A stretch of 64,000 nucleotides of DNA, taken from assembly GCA_012103535.1 (NCBI GenBank), contig WLWQ01000001.1, positions 744,001 to 808,000 on the forward strand, given 5' to 3'. The DNA is from Pseudomonadales bacterium (lineage in GTDB: Bacteria; Pseudomonadota; Gammaproteobacteria; Pseudomonadales; Pseudohongiellaceae). Position 1 is the first letter of the stretch. Every line of letters begins with the position of its first letter. The position numbers and the translations under genes were made by a program. Below the pieces are notes generated by a model. It was given only the letters and a program-made list of their open reading frames with translations. It did not search any database and was not told the origin of the DNA. Below are positions 44,305-53,103 of this stretch, one piece after another.

Positions 44305-44901
44305 ATGACTCAAATTCTAGCATCTGATCTGACCAAGTTGCTTATGGAAATACGCAGCTGTGAGATATGCATAGGCTCAATACCCGAGCCGCGACCAGTG
44401 CTGCGCGCGTCCAGCACAGCGAAAATTCTAGTAATAGGACAGGCGCCTGGAACTAAAGTTCATGCCTCCGGTGTGCCCTGGGATGATGCCAGCGGTAAAC
44501 GCTTGCGCAACTGGATGGGGATAGATGATGAACTTTTTTATGATGAGTCAATAATAGCAATTGTTCCTATGGGCTTTTGTTATCCCGGCAAAGGCAATTC
44601 AGGAGACCTCCCTCCCAGAACAGAATGTGCTCCCGCCTGGCACAATAAAGTGTTGGAGTTACTACCGAGTATTAGTTGCACTCTTCTCATTGGACAATAT
44701 GCGCAAAACTATTATCTACAATCGAAACATAAAACGTTAACTGATCGAGTACGGCATTGGAAAGACTTTGCTCCGCGCTACTTTGTGCTTCCCCACCCCT
44801 CTCCGCGCAATCAGATCTGGTTGAAAAGAAATAATTGGTTTGAACAAGAAACCGTGCCGGCTTTACAGGAATCGATTAAATCTATTTTGAAATCGGTTTA
44901 G
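44305..44901 (+). CDS. Uracil-DNA glycosylase superfamily protein
   Basis: About 198 residues. The family's motif A appears as V-I-G-Q-A-P-G-T and motif B region as L-P-H-P-S-P-R-N. Between them lies S-G-V-P-W-D-D-A-S-G, typical of the uncharacterised UDG-like group close to family 4/5 enzymes. It probably removes damaged bases or is a relative without proven activity. I chose ATG 44305. The 3' end overlaps the convergent oxyR by 20 bases. Confidence 0.8.
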   Translation: MTQILASDLTKLLMEIRSCEICIGSIPEPRPVLRASSTAKILVIGQAPGTKVHASGVPWDDASGKRLRNWMGIDDELFYDESIIAIVPMGFCYPGKGNSGDLPPRTECAPAWHNKVLELLPSISCTLLIGQYAQNYYLQSKHKTLTDRVRHWKDFAPRYFVLPHPSPRNQIWLKRNNWFEQETVPALQESIKSILKSV

Positions 44902-45796
44902 CGCCAGGAGAATTCTTTTTAATAAAATCTGCAAGAAGTAAGTATTCTTCGCGACGAGGGTCCGATTTACGCCAGGCCATACCAATTTTGCGACTTACAT
45001 TTTCATTGGTGAAGTGACGTGTCTGTAAGTTCGTGTCTCCTAATACATCCGCTTCAATCGAAATAGAAGGCAGCAAAGTAACTCCGAGACCATTTGCCAC
45101 CATCTGCACCAGAGTATGCAAACTCGTACCCTGATAGACGAGATCGGTGTCGGCCTTCTCTAGCTTGCAGGCCTCCAAGGCATGATCACGTAAGCAATGT
45201 CCTTCTTCCAGCAACAACAAGCTTTCTCCGCGCAGCTGAGCCTGTTTCACCTGCTTAGCTTTCTGCAGCTTGTGACCTGGAGGCAGGCAGAGCAGAAATT
45301 CGTCTTTTAGCAGGCCAATGGTTTCCATTTCTGGAAGAGGATAAGGAAACGCAAGAATAATAAGATCCAGTTGCCCTTGTAAGAGTTGCTGATAGAGCTG
45401 CGCACTCACGTCTTCCTTTAAATACAACTTAAGTTTGCCGTAATTCTGGCGCAGTTCTTTTAACAGATGAGGTAGCAGAAAGGGTCCGATTGTGGGAATG
45501 ACTCCCAAACGGATGTCACCGGCTAGGGCCTCTTCATGGGTTTTCGCCAGGCTGACAAAATCCTCAACGTCACCAAGAATCAATCTGGCCTGCTTCAGCA
45601 ATCGTTCTCCGAGGGGTGTGATTAGCACAGATTTCTTACTGCGCTCAAAAATAACCACTCCCAATTGTGATTCCAGTTCCTGGATCGCCGCAGAAAGAGT
45701 TGATTGAGTCACGAAACAGGCTTCGGCAGCCTTGCTGAAATGCTTGTATTCAGCCACCGCACAGATATAGCGCAATTGTTTCACGGAGGGTGTCAT
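44882..45796 (-). CDS. oxyR: Peroxide-sensing LysR regulator OxyR
   Basis: A 304-residue LysR-type regulator. The N-terminal winged HTH (F-S-K-A-A-E-A-C-F-V-T-Q-S-T-L-S) is followed by a ligand domain with E-E-G-H-C-L-R-D-H-A-L-E-A-C. C201 and C210 have the same 9-residue spacing as the redox pair C199/C208 of E. coli OxyR, so peroxide sensing by disulfide formation is expected. It is divergent from the erythrin gene, a likely target. Confidence 0.93.
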   Translation of the reverse strand: MTPSVKQLRYICAVAEYKHFSKAAEACFVTQSTLSAAIQELESQLGVVIFERSKKSVLITPLGERLLKQARLILGDVEDFVSLAKTHEEALAGDIRLGVIPTIGPFLLPHLLKELRQNYGKLKLYLKEDVSAQLYQQLLQGQLDLIILAFPYPLPEMETIGLLKDEFLLCLPPGHKLQKAKQVKQAQLRGESLLLLEEGHCLRDHALEACKLEKADTDLVYQGTSLHTLVQMVANGLGVTLLPSISIEADVLGDTNLQTRHFTNENVSRKIGMAWRKSDPRREEYLLLADFIKKNSPGAKPISK

Positions 45797-45811
45797 AGGG
45801 CCGGCATACTA

Positions 45812-45826
45812 ATCGAAAAAACCGAT
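45812..45826. promoter_or_regulatory. Possible LysR/OxyR binding site
   Basis: ATCG-N7-CGAT, also readable as T-N11-A, lies 15 bases upstream of the oxyR ATG. OxyR sites use four tetrads with N7 spacers; the next two tetrads here are poor, so this is only a candidate. Confidence 0.3.
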
Positions 45827-45957
45827 CAAGACATTAAAAAAATCAATTGGATTTGATGAAGCGCAAGCCTTAGAGTGATTGCATCAAGTAAAGTAATGCT
45901 ACTGACTTGTACGGACCTCCATGGTCCCTGATCTAGCACTCAACAGGAGAACAGCAA

Positions 45958-46377
45958 ATGTCGCTGAAAGGATCCAAAACTGAAGAAAACTTAAAGGCAG
46001 CTTTTGCCGGTGAATCCCAGGCAAATCGCCGCTACCTTTATTTCGCCCAGAAAGCAGATGTAGAAGGTTACAACGATGTTTCGGCATTGTTCCGCTCCAC
46101 TGCTGAAGGTGAAACCGGACATGCTCATGGCCATCTTGAGTACTTAGAGGAAGTTGGTGATCCTGCCACTGGACTACCCATAGGCGGAACTGAAGATAAT
46201 TTAAAATCGGCAGTCGCCGGTGAAACTCACGAATACACTGATATGTATCCGGGCATGGCAAAAGATGCTCGTGACGAAGGTTTCGATGAGATCGCCGACT
46301 GGATGGAAACGCTAGCGAAAGCCGAACGCTCCCACGCTAATCGTTTTCAAAAAGCCTTAGATTCTCTCGACGAGTAA
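45958..46377 (+). CDS. Erythrin (rubrerythrin without rubredoxin domain)
   Basis: A 139-residue ferritin-like diiron protein. Ligand motifs are [21 protein letters not shown] and A-E-R-S-H-A. Rubrerythrins reduce hydrogen peroxide with electrons from a rubredoxin domain; here there is no C-terminal C-x-x-C rubredoxin, so an outside donor is needed. A good GGAGAA ribosome site is present. The gene is divergent from oxyR and followed by a terminator-like hairpin, then an Fe-S oxidoreductase. Confidence 0.92.
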   Translation: MSLKGSKTEENLKAAFAGESQANRRYLYFAQKADVEGYNDVSALFRSTAEGETGHAHGHLEYLEEVGDPATGLPIGGTEDNLKSAVAGETHEYTDMYPGMAKDARDEGFDEIADWMETLAKAERSHANRFQKALDSLDE

Positions 46378-46391
46378 GCAACTCTTTGTAT

Positions 46392-46419
46392 CCTGCTACC
46401 GCCAGGTGGCAGGATTTTT
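46392..46419 (+). terminator. Terminator or attenuator after erythrin
   Basis: CCTGCTACC pairs with GGTGGCAGG (9 bases, one G-U) around GCCA, followed by ATTTTT. It could separate erythrin from the Fe-S gene or let only part of the transcripts through. Confidence 0.75.
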
Positions 46420-46446
46420 CACTTTAATGCAATTCGGAGTCCTTTG

Positions 46447-47778
46447 ATGTCTGATCAAGGTAGAGAAGGTGGGTTGGATGCGCCTACCAGACACCCACTC
46501 AACCAGAACGATCCTGAATTTTGGGATGAAGACGATCTCAATAAGGAACTAGAACGAGTCTATGATATCTGTCATGGCTGTCGTCGCTGCGTCAGTCTCT
46601 GTAACTCCTTCCCTACTCTGTTTGATCTGGTGGATGAATCCGACACCATGGAAGTGGACGGGGTTGACGTCGCCGATTACGACAAAGTAGTCGATCAGTG
46701 CTACCTCTGCGATCTCTGTTACCTCACGAAATGTCCTTATGTTCCCCCCCATGAATGGAACGTGGATTTCCCGCACTTAATGCTGCGAGCCAAGGCGATA
46801 AAGTTTAAAAAAGGCGATACAAAATTCCGGGACAAGATCATTACCAGTACCGACATGGTGGGAAAGCTGGCCAGCAAGCCCTTACTCAATTCAATTGCTA
46901 ATTGGGGAACTAAATCCAGCCTGCCGCGCAATCTATTAGATTCAACAATTGGTATCCACAAAGAAGCCAAATTGCCCACCTATGCGAACAAAACGGCAAG
47001 AGCCGCAAATTCTAAATATATTGAGCAAGAGAAAGACAATGAAGCTGCGTCCAATGGAACGGTTACGCTATTTACAACTTGTTATTGTAATTACAACGAG
47101 CCAAACATTGTTGAAAGCTTAATTAAAGTATTCGAACACAATGATGTTCGAGTAGAACTTGCCTTGAAAGAATATTGCTGCGGCATGCCCAAACTTGAAT
47201 TAGGTGATTTGCAATCTGTCACCCGGCTAAAGGAACAAAATATCCCTGTATTGTTTGATGCAGTACAAAAAGGCAGTGCCATTGTTGCTGCTGTTCCTTC
47301 CTGTGTGCTTATGTTTAAGCAAGAGCTACCGTTGATGTTCCCGGAAGATGAACAAGTAAAAGCTGTAGCTGCAGCTTTCTACGACCCATTTGAATACCTG
47401 CATAAATTGCATAAGACTGAAAATCTAAATACAGAATTTAAGAACAAATTAGGAAACGTTAGTTATCACGTCGCTTGCCATCAACGTGTGCAAAACATCG
47501 GACCGAAGACTAAACAGATTTTGGAACTGATCGAAGATACAGACGTTAAAAGCATCGAACGCTGCTCCGGGCACGATGGTACCTACGGGGTTAAGAGTGA
47601 GACGCTCAAATTTGCCAATAAAATTGCCGCCCCGATTGTGCGCCAAATTAAGCAACATGAACCGGATTACTATGGAAGTGATTGCCCGATAGCCGGTAAA
47701 CATATTGAAAACAACTTGGAAAACGACCAGGAAGCGATTCACCCGATAGATTTATTACGAATAGCCTACGGAATTTAG
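46447..47778 (+). CDS. Fe-S oxidoreductase, GlpC/HdrD type
   Basis: About 443 residues. Two [4Fe-4S] motifs at the N-terminus (C-H-G-C-R-R-C-V-S-L-C and C-Y-L-C-D-L-C-Y-L-T-K-C-P) are followed by CCG-type domains: C-Y-C-N-Y-N, Y-C-C-G-M-P-K, A-C-H-Q-R and a variant R-C-S-G-H. This resembles GlpC and the HdrD subunit of heterodisulfide reductase. Homologues with rubrerythrin and DUF3501 neighbours are common, but their reaction is not established. I infer electron delivery to erythrin. The ATG at 46447 is used. Confidence 0.85.
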   Translation: MSDQGREGGLDAPTRHPLNQNDPEFWDEDDLNKELERVYDICHGCRRCVSLCNSFPTLFDLVDESDTMEVDGVDVADYDKVVDQCYLCDLCYLTKCPYVPPHEWNVDFPHLMLRAKAIKFKKGDTKFRDKIITSTDMVGKLASKPLLNSIANWGTKSSLPRNLLDSTIGIHKEAKLPTYANKTARAANSKYIEQEKDNEAASNGTVTLFTTCYCNYNEPNIVESLIKVFEHNDVRVELALKEYCCGMPKLELGDLQSVTRLKEQNIPVLFDAVQKGSAIVAAVPSCVLMFKQELPLMFPEDEQVKAVAAAFYDPFEYLHKLHKTENLNTEFKNKLGNVSYHVACHQRVQNIGPKTKQILELIEDTDVKSIERCSGHDGTYGVKSETLKFANKIAAPIVRQIKQHEPDYYGSDCPIAGKHIENNLENDQEAIHPIDLLRIAYGI

Positions 47779-47786
47779 AGTTAACT

Positions 47787-48401
47787 ATGAATGACACAGA
47801 ACGAGTAAACATAGCGATGAAAAAAATCACCATTGCGGATCTTATGTCTATAGAAGCTTACGAATCACAAAGACCCGCAATTCGACAAGCCATCATGGAG
47901 CATAAGAAAACTCGCAGAGTGCCCTTAGGACCTAATGCCATGCTGCACTTTGAGGACTACATGGTAATGCGTTATCAAGTTCTTGAACTTATGCGTGTAG
48001 AAAAGATAACCGGCGACGATGAACTCGCAGAAGAATTGGATGCTTATAACCCACTTATTCCTGACGGGAAGAATCTGAAAGTAACTTTTATGTTGGAGTA
48101 TCCCGATCAGCTTGAACGTACTGAGCGACTGAGTCAGTTAATCGGAATAGAAGAATTAATTTCCATTCAAATCGAAGGACATGATCCGGTTTACCCTATC
48201 GCCAATGAAGACTTGGCTCGCTCAACCGACGAAAAGACTTCTTCTGTGCATTTTCTACGCTTCGAATTTACCGATGCAATGATCGAATCGGCTCGAGCAG
48301 GAGCAAATTGGCTGATTCAAAGCGAACACCTGAACTATCAATATTCCTCTGGTCCGTTGGATCTGGAGATTACTCAATCTCTACTGCGAGACTTCGCCTA
48401 G
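47787..48401 (+). CDS. DUF3501 family protein
   Basis: A 204-residue protein with the family's features: I-T-I-A-D-L-M-S-I-E-A-Y near the start, R-R-V-P-L-G-P-N-A-M-L-H-F-E and R-Y-Q-V-L-E-L-M-R-V-E-K. It follows the Fe-S gene by 8 bases and is the usual third member of the erythrin/Fe-S cluster. Function unknown; no cofactor motif is visible. An ATG at 47817 (M-K-K-I-T) is also a good start and fits the family N-terminus better. Confidence 0.87.
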   Translation: MNDTERVNIAMKKITIADLMSIEAYESQRPAIRQAIMEHKKTRRVPLGPNAMLHFEDYMVMRYQVLELMRVEKITGDDELAEELDAYNPLIPDGKNLKVTFMLEYPDQLERTERLSQLIGIEELISIQIEGHDPVYPIANEDLARSTDEKTSSVHFLRFEFTDAMIESARAGANWLIQSEHLNYQYSSGPLDLEITQSLLRDFA

Positions 48402-48503
48402 CCGCTCTTATCTCAGCTATTTGCCCCACGAGGCTTTTATATTGTGGGGCTCAGTTCCTTCGGTTACCATCGCCGCTCTGTTAAAAACAACGCGCATTGG
48501 GGT

Positions 48504-49760
48504 ATGACCATGATTAACCATGCAAGAGCCACTAAAAGCCTGATCGCTTTTATTGTCACACTTTGTTCAGCAGCGGTGATTGCCGACGACCATGACGAAG
48601 CACTGAATCTGACTTCCATTAGCCCTATTCACTCAACCAACTTTGGTATCGACCAGGGCGAAATAGAAGAAATTAAGAGGGCCATGCAGACCGCTGTCGA
48701 CGGCGAGTTCCTTCCTGGAGCCCTGCTACTAGTAGGCAACAGTGAAGGGGTCGGAGTTCTTGAAAGCGTCGGCATGCAAGGACCAGATGACAACACGCCG
48801 GTAAATAAAGACACTATCTTCCGCATTTATTCCATGACCAAGCCCATCATCAGTGTAGCGATTATGACAATGGTGGAAGATGGCTTGATCAACCTCCATG
48901 ATCCCTTGGAAAAATACATCCCAGAATTTGGCAATCTTCAGGTAATGGATCAAAACACCGGAGCCACCCGCCCAGCCGAATCTTCCATAACTATCGAGAA
49001 TCTATTGACCCATGAATCTGGAATCATTCAGGAAATATTCTCACGGGATAGTGACCTTGGAAAGATGTACGCTAGCGAATTACAAGGCGACAACACTGCA
49101 CAGGATTTTGCAGCCAGACTGGGGCAGTTACCGGTTCACTTTGAACCAGGAACAGCCTGGCACTATGGTCACTCAACTGATGTACTCGGCGCTGTCTTAG
49201 AAGTCGCCGGGGACAAGACTCTAGATCTAATTTTGCAGGAACGTATCTTTGATCCCTTAGGTATGGACGAAACGAGCTTCTGGGTTCCAGTTACTAAGAA
49301 GTACCGAATTGCAGAAGCGATCCACGGCGCCGGCATGGCGAATTACACAGTCCCTCGAAAAATGTTATCCGGTGGCGGCGGTCTCAACTCAACTACCGAA
49401 GATTATGTGCGTTTTGCTGAAATGTTATTAAACGGCGGTATCTATCGAGGTAATCGGATTATAGAAGAGTCGACGCTAGCTCAAATGCGCGAAAAGAAAA
49501 TTGGCGACGACGTATCCCGCGAATTCTTTTTCTACGGCAATACTGGTGACTGGGGCTTGGGATTCCATCTCCAACCTACTACGGAAAATGCCAACGGACC
49601 ACACAACTTCGGTTGGCGCGGTATCGGCGGAACCTTTTTCGCAGTGGATGAAGAGAATGATTTCTTCATGATCTACATGGAACAAAAAAGAGGCGGACCA
49701 CCTTCTCCCTTTAGTGCCAACGTAGCGCAGCGTATGGTGTATGAAGCAATGTTGAATTAA
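48504..49760 (+). CDS. Secreted serine hydrolase, beta-lactamase class C/esterase type
   Basis: About 419 residues. A signal peptide (through L-C-S-A-A-V-I-A-D-D) precedes a class-C-like domain with the S-x-x-K motif in Y-S-M-T-K-P, the tyrosine of W-H-Y-G-H-S-T-D and a late F-G-W-R-G-I-G-G in place of the K-T-G box. This fits the broad esterase/beta-lactamase-like group; the substrate is unknown. ATG 48504 and 48510 are both possible. Confidence 0.83.
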   Translation: MTMINHARATKSLIAFIVTLCSAAVIADDHDEALNLTSISPIHSTNFGIDQGEIEEIKRAMQTAVDGEFLPGALLLVGNSEGVGVLESVGMQGPDDNTPVNKDTIFRIYSMTKPIISVAIMTMVEDGLINLHDPLEKYIPEFGNLQVMDQNTGATRPAESSITIENLLTHESGIIQEIFSRDSDLGKMYASELQGDNTAQDFAARLGQLPVHFEPGTAWHYGHSTDVLGAVLEVAGDKTLDLILQERIFDPLGMDETSFWVPVTKKYRIAEAIHGAGMANYTVPRKMLSGGGGLNSTTEDYVRFAEMLLNGGIYRGNRIIEESTLAQMREKKIGDDVSREFFFYGNTGDWGLGFHLQPTTENANGPHNFGWRGIGGTFFAVDEENDFFMIYMEQKRGGPPSPFSANVAQRMVYEAMLN

Positions 49761-49774
49761 TTCTAAGTGAAAAC

Positions 49775-49804
49775 AAAAAAGGGAGGCATAGCCTCCCTTT
49801 TTTT
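49775..49804. terminator. Bidirectional terminator
   Basis: GGGAGGC-at-GCCTCCC (49781-49797, core GGGAGGCATAGCCTCCC) lies between A6 and T7 runs. It separates the convergent serine hydrolase and pspF genes and can stop both. Confidence 0.9.
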
Positions 49805-49809
49805 CCGTT

Positions 49810-50832
49810 CTAATTTAGCAAATCGTATTTGCGCAGATAGCCCCGCAATTGATGATAGCTAAGCCCTAAGAATTCGGCGGCCTTTTTCTGATTGAACTGA
49901 CACTGTTCCATTGCCTGATTGAGCAAGTTTATTTCGTACTGTTGTACTTCGTTTTTAAAATCAAACGAATTTGAAGTCGATATATCTGGCGCTGCAGTGA
50001 CGGGAGCCTTTCCATCATCTATTTGCCCGCTACCATTCGTTAATGCCTTAGGGCGATAAGGGGATTCAAAGGGATTAAATATAACTTCTGTTATATGGCC
50101 TTCTGCATTTTGATAGACTGCTCGCTCGATGACGTTTTTTAATTCTCGGATATTTCCTGGCCAGGAGTATTTGGCTAGAGCTTTCTCTATCCGGTCGGAA
50201 AAACCGGCAAAATATTCGCCACCAATTTCTTTAACCATGCCAACTGCAAAGTGTTCCGCCAGCACCAAAATGTCTTCTGCCCGCTCCCGCAGCGGCGGTA
50301 AAGTAATAACGTCGAAAGCTAATCGATCTAAGAGGTCTTCTCGAAATTTTTGCTGCTTAGCAAGTTCAGGTAAATCTTCATTGGTTGCTGCGATAATGCG
50401 TACATCAACTGAGATTGTTTCGTTACCACCTAATCTTTCAAATTCACCGTACTCGATAACTCTCAGAATTTTTTCTTGTACCGACATATCGGTATTGGCG
50501 AGTTCATCCAGAAATAGAGTTCCACCATCAGCTCTCTCAAAATAGCCTTTCCGCTGTTTGGTCGCACCGGTATAGGCACCCGCTTCATGACCGAATAACT
50601 GCGCTTCCAGCAATGTTTCGCTCATTGCAGCACAGTTGATTTTAAGAAAGGATTCGCCCCAACGTTGTGAAAGGAAATGCAGGCGCGCAGCTACTAGTTC
50701 TTTGCCTGTACCCCGCTCACCAACTATCAGGACCGGCTTATTAAGCGGGGCAACAACCGAGATGTGCTCCTGCATCTCAAGAAAGCTGGCTGATTCGCCA
50801 ATCATCCGCGGTGGAGAGTTTCTATCTTCCAT
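49810..50832 (-). CDS. pspF: Sigma-54 activator PspF
   Basis: A 340-residue enhancer-binding protein without a receiver domain, as PspF should be. It has Walker A V-G-E-R-G-T-G-K-E, the sigma-54 contact loop G-A-Y-T-G-A (usually G-A-F-T-G-A), Walker B G-G-T-L-F-L-D-E-L and a C-terminal Fis-type HTH (N-Q-K-K-A-A-E-F-L-G-L-S-Y-H-Q-L-R). PspA would inhibit it until membrane stress. Divergent from pspABC. Confidence 0.95.
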   Translation of the reverse strand: MEDRNSPPRMIGESASFLEMQEHISVVAPLNKPVLIVGERGTGKELVAARLHFLSQRWGESFLKINCAAMSETLLEAQLFGHEAGAYTGATKQRKGYFERADGGTLFLDELANTDMSVQEKILRVIEYGEFERLGGNETISVDVRIIAATNEDLPELAKQQKFREDLLDRLAFDVITLPPLRERAEDILVLAEHFAVGMVKEIGGEYFAGFSDRIEKALAKYSWPGNIRELKNVIERAVYQNAEGHITEVIFNPFESPYRPKALTNGSGQIDDGKAPVTAAPDISTSNSFDFKNEVQQYEINLLNQAMEQCQFNQKKAAEFLGLSYHQLRGYLRKYDLLN

Positions 50833-50844
50833 AATTATTATTTA

Positions 50845-50857
50845 AATCAATAGGTTA
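50845..50857 (+). promoter_or_regulatory. IHF consensus site
   Basis: AATCAATAGGTTA matches WATCAA-N4-TTR exactly. It lies 13 bases from the pspF ATG, about 180 bases from the sigma-54 promoter, so it may bend the region for PspF action or affect pspF itself. Confidence 0.4.
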
Positions 50858-51038
50858 CTGATTATGTTCCTAATGCCTAATGATTATTTGGGGTTGCGTT
50901 TGTCTAAATTCAAGCGTTTTGGCGATATCGTTAGTGAAAATTACCACTAGTTACTCGTTTTAGCTATTAAACCGCCGAAGAGCTGGACGGTAAGATTTTT
51001 TCTCTATAAATATCAAAGAGTTAAAATCAATAAAAACT

Positions 51039-51053
51039 TGGCACAGTACCTGC
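51039..51053 (+). promoter_or_regulatory. Sigma-54 promoter of pspABC
   Basis: TGGCACAGTACCTGC matches TGGCAC-N5-TTGC with GG (-24) and GC (-12) at the correct 10-base spacing; one T is replaced by C. It is about 120 bases upstream of pspA, and PspF, the expected activator, is encoded next door. The 50833-51173 gap holds no gene. Confidence 0.85.
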
Positions 51054-51173
51054 TCTTTAGAGTTAAACCGGCAGAAAAAGTGACTCCCGGTCATTAAGCA
51101 GGAAGATGATTCCAGAGTCACCCAGGTCGGCGGTAAGTAAATTACAGGGGTAAGTCCCCACGAGGTATTAGAA

Positions 51174-51869
51174 ATGAGCATTTTTTCGAGAATGTCTGAC
51201 ATCATCAATTCAAATATCAGCGCCTTGTTAGATAAAGCTGAGAATCCTGAAAAGATGATTCGCATGGTTATCCAGGAGATGGAAGAGACCCTGGTTGAAG
51301 TGCGCAGCGGCACCGCCAAGGTTATCGCAGAAAAGAAAACCCTCTCCAGACGCGCCGAGCAATTGAAAAAGCAGGCAGCCGATTGGGAAAGTAAAGCAGA
51401 ATTGGCCCTCTCTAAAGGAAGAGACGATCTTGCCAAAGCTGCACTACTGGAAAAATCAAACATTGCTTCCAGTGTCGAGATTACTGAAAAAGATTTAGTT
51501 AAGCTCGATGAAACTCTGGACAAGTTAAGCGTAGAAATTGAACAGCTCCAGGCAAAACTTAATGATGCCAGGGCTCGACAAAAAACTATTGTCATGCGTA
51601 CCAAAGCGACAGCAAATCGCGTTAGCGTTAACCGCCAGCTAACCAGTTACACTATTGACAATGCTATGGACAAATTTGAGTATTACGAGAAGAAAATCGA
51701 TCAGATGGAAGGGCAGATGGACAGCGCCAGCATCGAAGCTCGTGGTCTTCAAAGTGAGTTCGACTCATTGGAAAAGGAAGAGTCCATCGACAAAGAACTC
51801 GCCGAGCTAAAAACCAAGTTAAACAAGAAAGATCAGAAAGCCGATCAGACCGAGACAGACAACCAGTAG
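51174..51869 (+). CDS. pspA: Phage shock protein A
   Basis: A 231-residue, almost fully helical coiled-coil protein (ESCRT-III-like) that binds stressed membranes and inhibits PspF. The start M-S-I-F-S-R-M-S-D-I-I-N-S-N-I-S and the N-P-E-K-M-I-R-M-V-I-Q-E-M segment are diagnostic. Confidence 0.95.
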   Translation: MSIFSRMSDIINSNISALLDKAENPEKMIRMVIQEMEETLVEVRSGTAKVIAEKKTLSRRAEQLKKQAADWESKAELALSKGRDDLAKAALLEKSNIASSVEITEKDLVKLDETLDKLSVEIEQLQAKLNDARARQKTIVMRTKATANRVSVNRQLTSYTIDNAMDKFEYYEKKIDQMEGQMDSASIEARGLQSEFDSLEKEESIDKELAELKTKLNKKDQKADQTETDNQ

Positions 51870-51878
51870 GAAAATATC

Positions 51879-52118
51879 ATGGGCGTTTTGGAGTTCATCA
51901 TATCGATCGTGGCAATGGTACTTGGTGCCATCACCATTTGGATTCTGCTTCTACGGAAAAACCGCGGCAGCGCTAATATCGAGCCTCAGGGCAATTACGA
52001 TATGCGCGAACTGTCGGGGATGGCAGAATCACTGAGAGATCGTATCGACACACTTGAATCTATCCTTGATGCTGAAGTTCCTGATTGGCGGGAGCAGAAC
52101 GAACATGGGGGCAGCTAA
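51879..52118 (+). CDS. pspB: Phage shock protein B
   Basis: A 79-residue membrane protein: one N-terminal helix (F-I-I-S-I-V-A-M-V-L-G-A-I-T-I-W-I-L-L), then a charged helix (M-A-E-S-L-R-D-R-I-D-T-L-E-S-I-L-D), the PspB pattern. It follows pspA by 9 bases and overlaps pspC. Confidence 0.88.
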   Translation: MGVLEFIISIVAMVLGAITIWILLLRKNRGSANIEPQGNYDMRELSGMAESLRDRIDTLESILDAEVPDWREQNEHGGS

Positions 52119-52968
52119 TATGCGCTTAGATCGGGAAAATGCTCGCTGTCTGGGCGTTTGTGCCGGCATTGCTAATTGGTTGGATATACCGGCAACTCTG
52201 GTTCGAATAGTATTTGTCATCTGTGTCATAACCTGGCCAACAGTTCTCTTAGGTTATTTCATACTCTATTTTTGTTTAGACAAAGACTTAACTCCCGAGA
52301 AAGTTCAGGATTATTTCAGCAGCGCGCCTAACGCGGAACATTTTCGAAAGCTCAATTATCGAAAACCTATTTATAAGAATGAACGTGACAAGAAAATCGC
52401 CGGTGTCTGTGCAGGTATTGCAGATTATCTAGAAGTTAGCGCTTTTTCTGTCCGAGTCGTTACCATTCTTTCACTATTCATATTCGGTCCGTTTACTTTC
52501 TGGGCCTACGTTATCTGTTGGATCGTTTTCGATCCTGATCCCTATGGACCAGATCCTGACGTCTACGAAGCGAAGATGCACAGACGTGAACGTCGGCGCA
52601 AACGCAGAGCAGAGCGACGTGCACGACGGGAAGGACGCAGAGAAGCCAGAGCATCGAGACGAACGCGCAAGAGCTATGCTAATGAAGAACTGAATGAAGA
52701 CATGCAGGATTTCGAAGACGAAATTCACGAAGCTGCCGAAGAAGTTCATATTGATCTCAAAGCTGAAATTGGCAATGCATTTAGCGGCTTCAAGAACAAA
52801 TCCTCCAAGCGAAACAAATCTGCCGAAGAAGATATCGATTCAGGACCGAAATTCACGCGCGCGGAATGCACCGAAATTTATAGCACACTGGAAAAACGCT
52901 TGCGGGAAATCGAAGCCTTTATGACTTCGAAGAAATTTCGCCTGCATTGCCAGTTAAACCGCATTTAG
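52105..52968 (+). CDS. pspC: PspC with two PspC domains and an Arg-rich tail
   Basis: About 287 residues. Domain 1 (about 8-60, R-C-L-G-V-C-A-G-I-A-N-W-L) and domain 2 (about 88-145, K-I-A-G-V-C-A-G-I-A-D-Y-L) are both PspC-type, each with a membrane helix. E. coli PspC has one. After them comes an extremely basic stretch (about 160-195, R-R-E-R-R-R-K-R-R-A-E-R-R-A-R-R), then an acidic segment and a final helix. The start is ATG 52105 (inside pspB) or ATG 52120. Confidence 0.85.
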   Translation: MGAANMRLDRENARCLGVCAGIANWLDIPATLVRIVFVICVITWPTVLLGYFILYFCLDKDLTPEKVQDYFSSAPNAEHFRKLNYRKPIYKNERDKKIAGVCAGIADYLEVSAFSVRVVTILSLFIFGPFTFWAYVICWIVFDPDPYGPDPDVYEAKMHRRERRRKRRAERRARREGRREARASRRTRKSYANEELNEDMQDFEDEIHEAAEEVHIDLKAEIGNAFSGFKNKSSKRNKSAEEDIDSGPKFTRAECTEIYSTLEKRLREIEAFMTSKKFRLHCQLNRI

Positions 52969-53103
52969 CATTCTATTTATTCTCATAATTAGGCGCTTTC
53001 CTTAGCACCCAGCTCCCCTTCCGCTTTGCTCCAGCACTATCGAACAAAGTACACTTGGCTCTTTGCTGAATTATCTTAATTCCAATAGGCAATCGGGAAA
53101 CTC

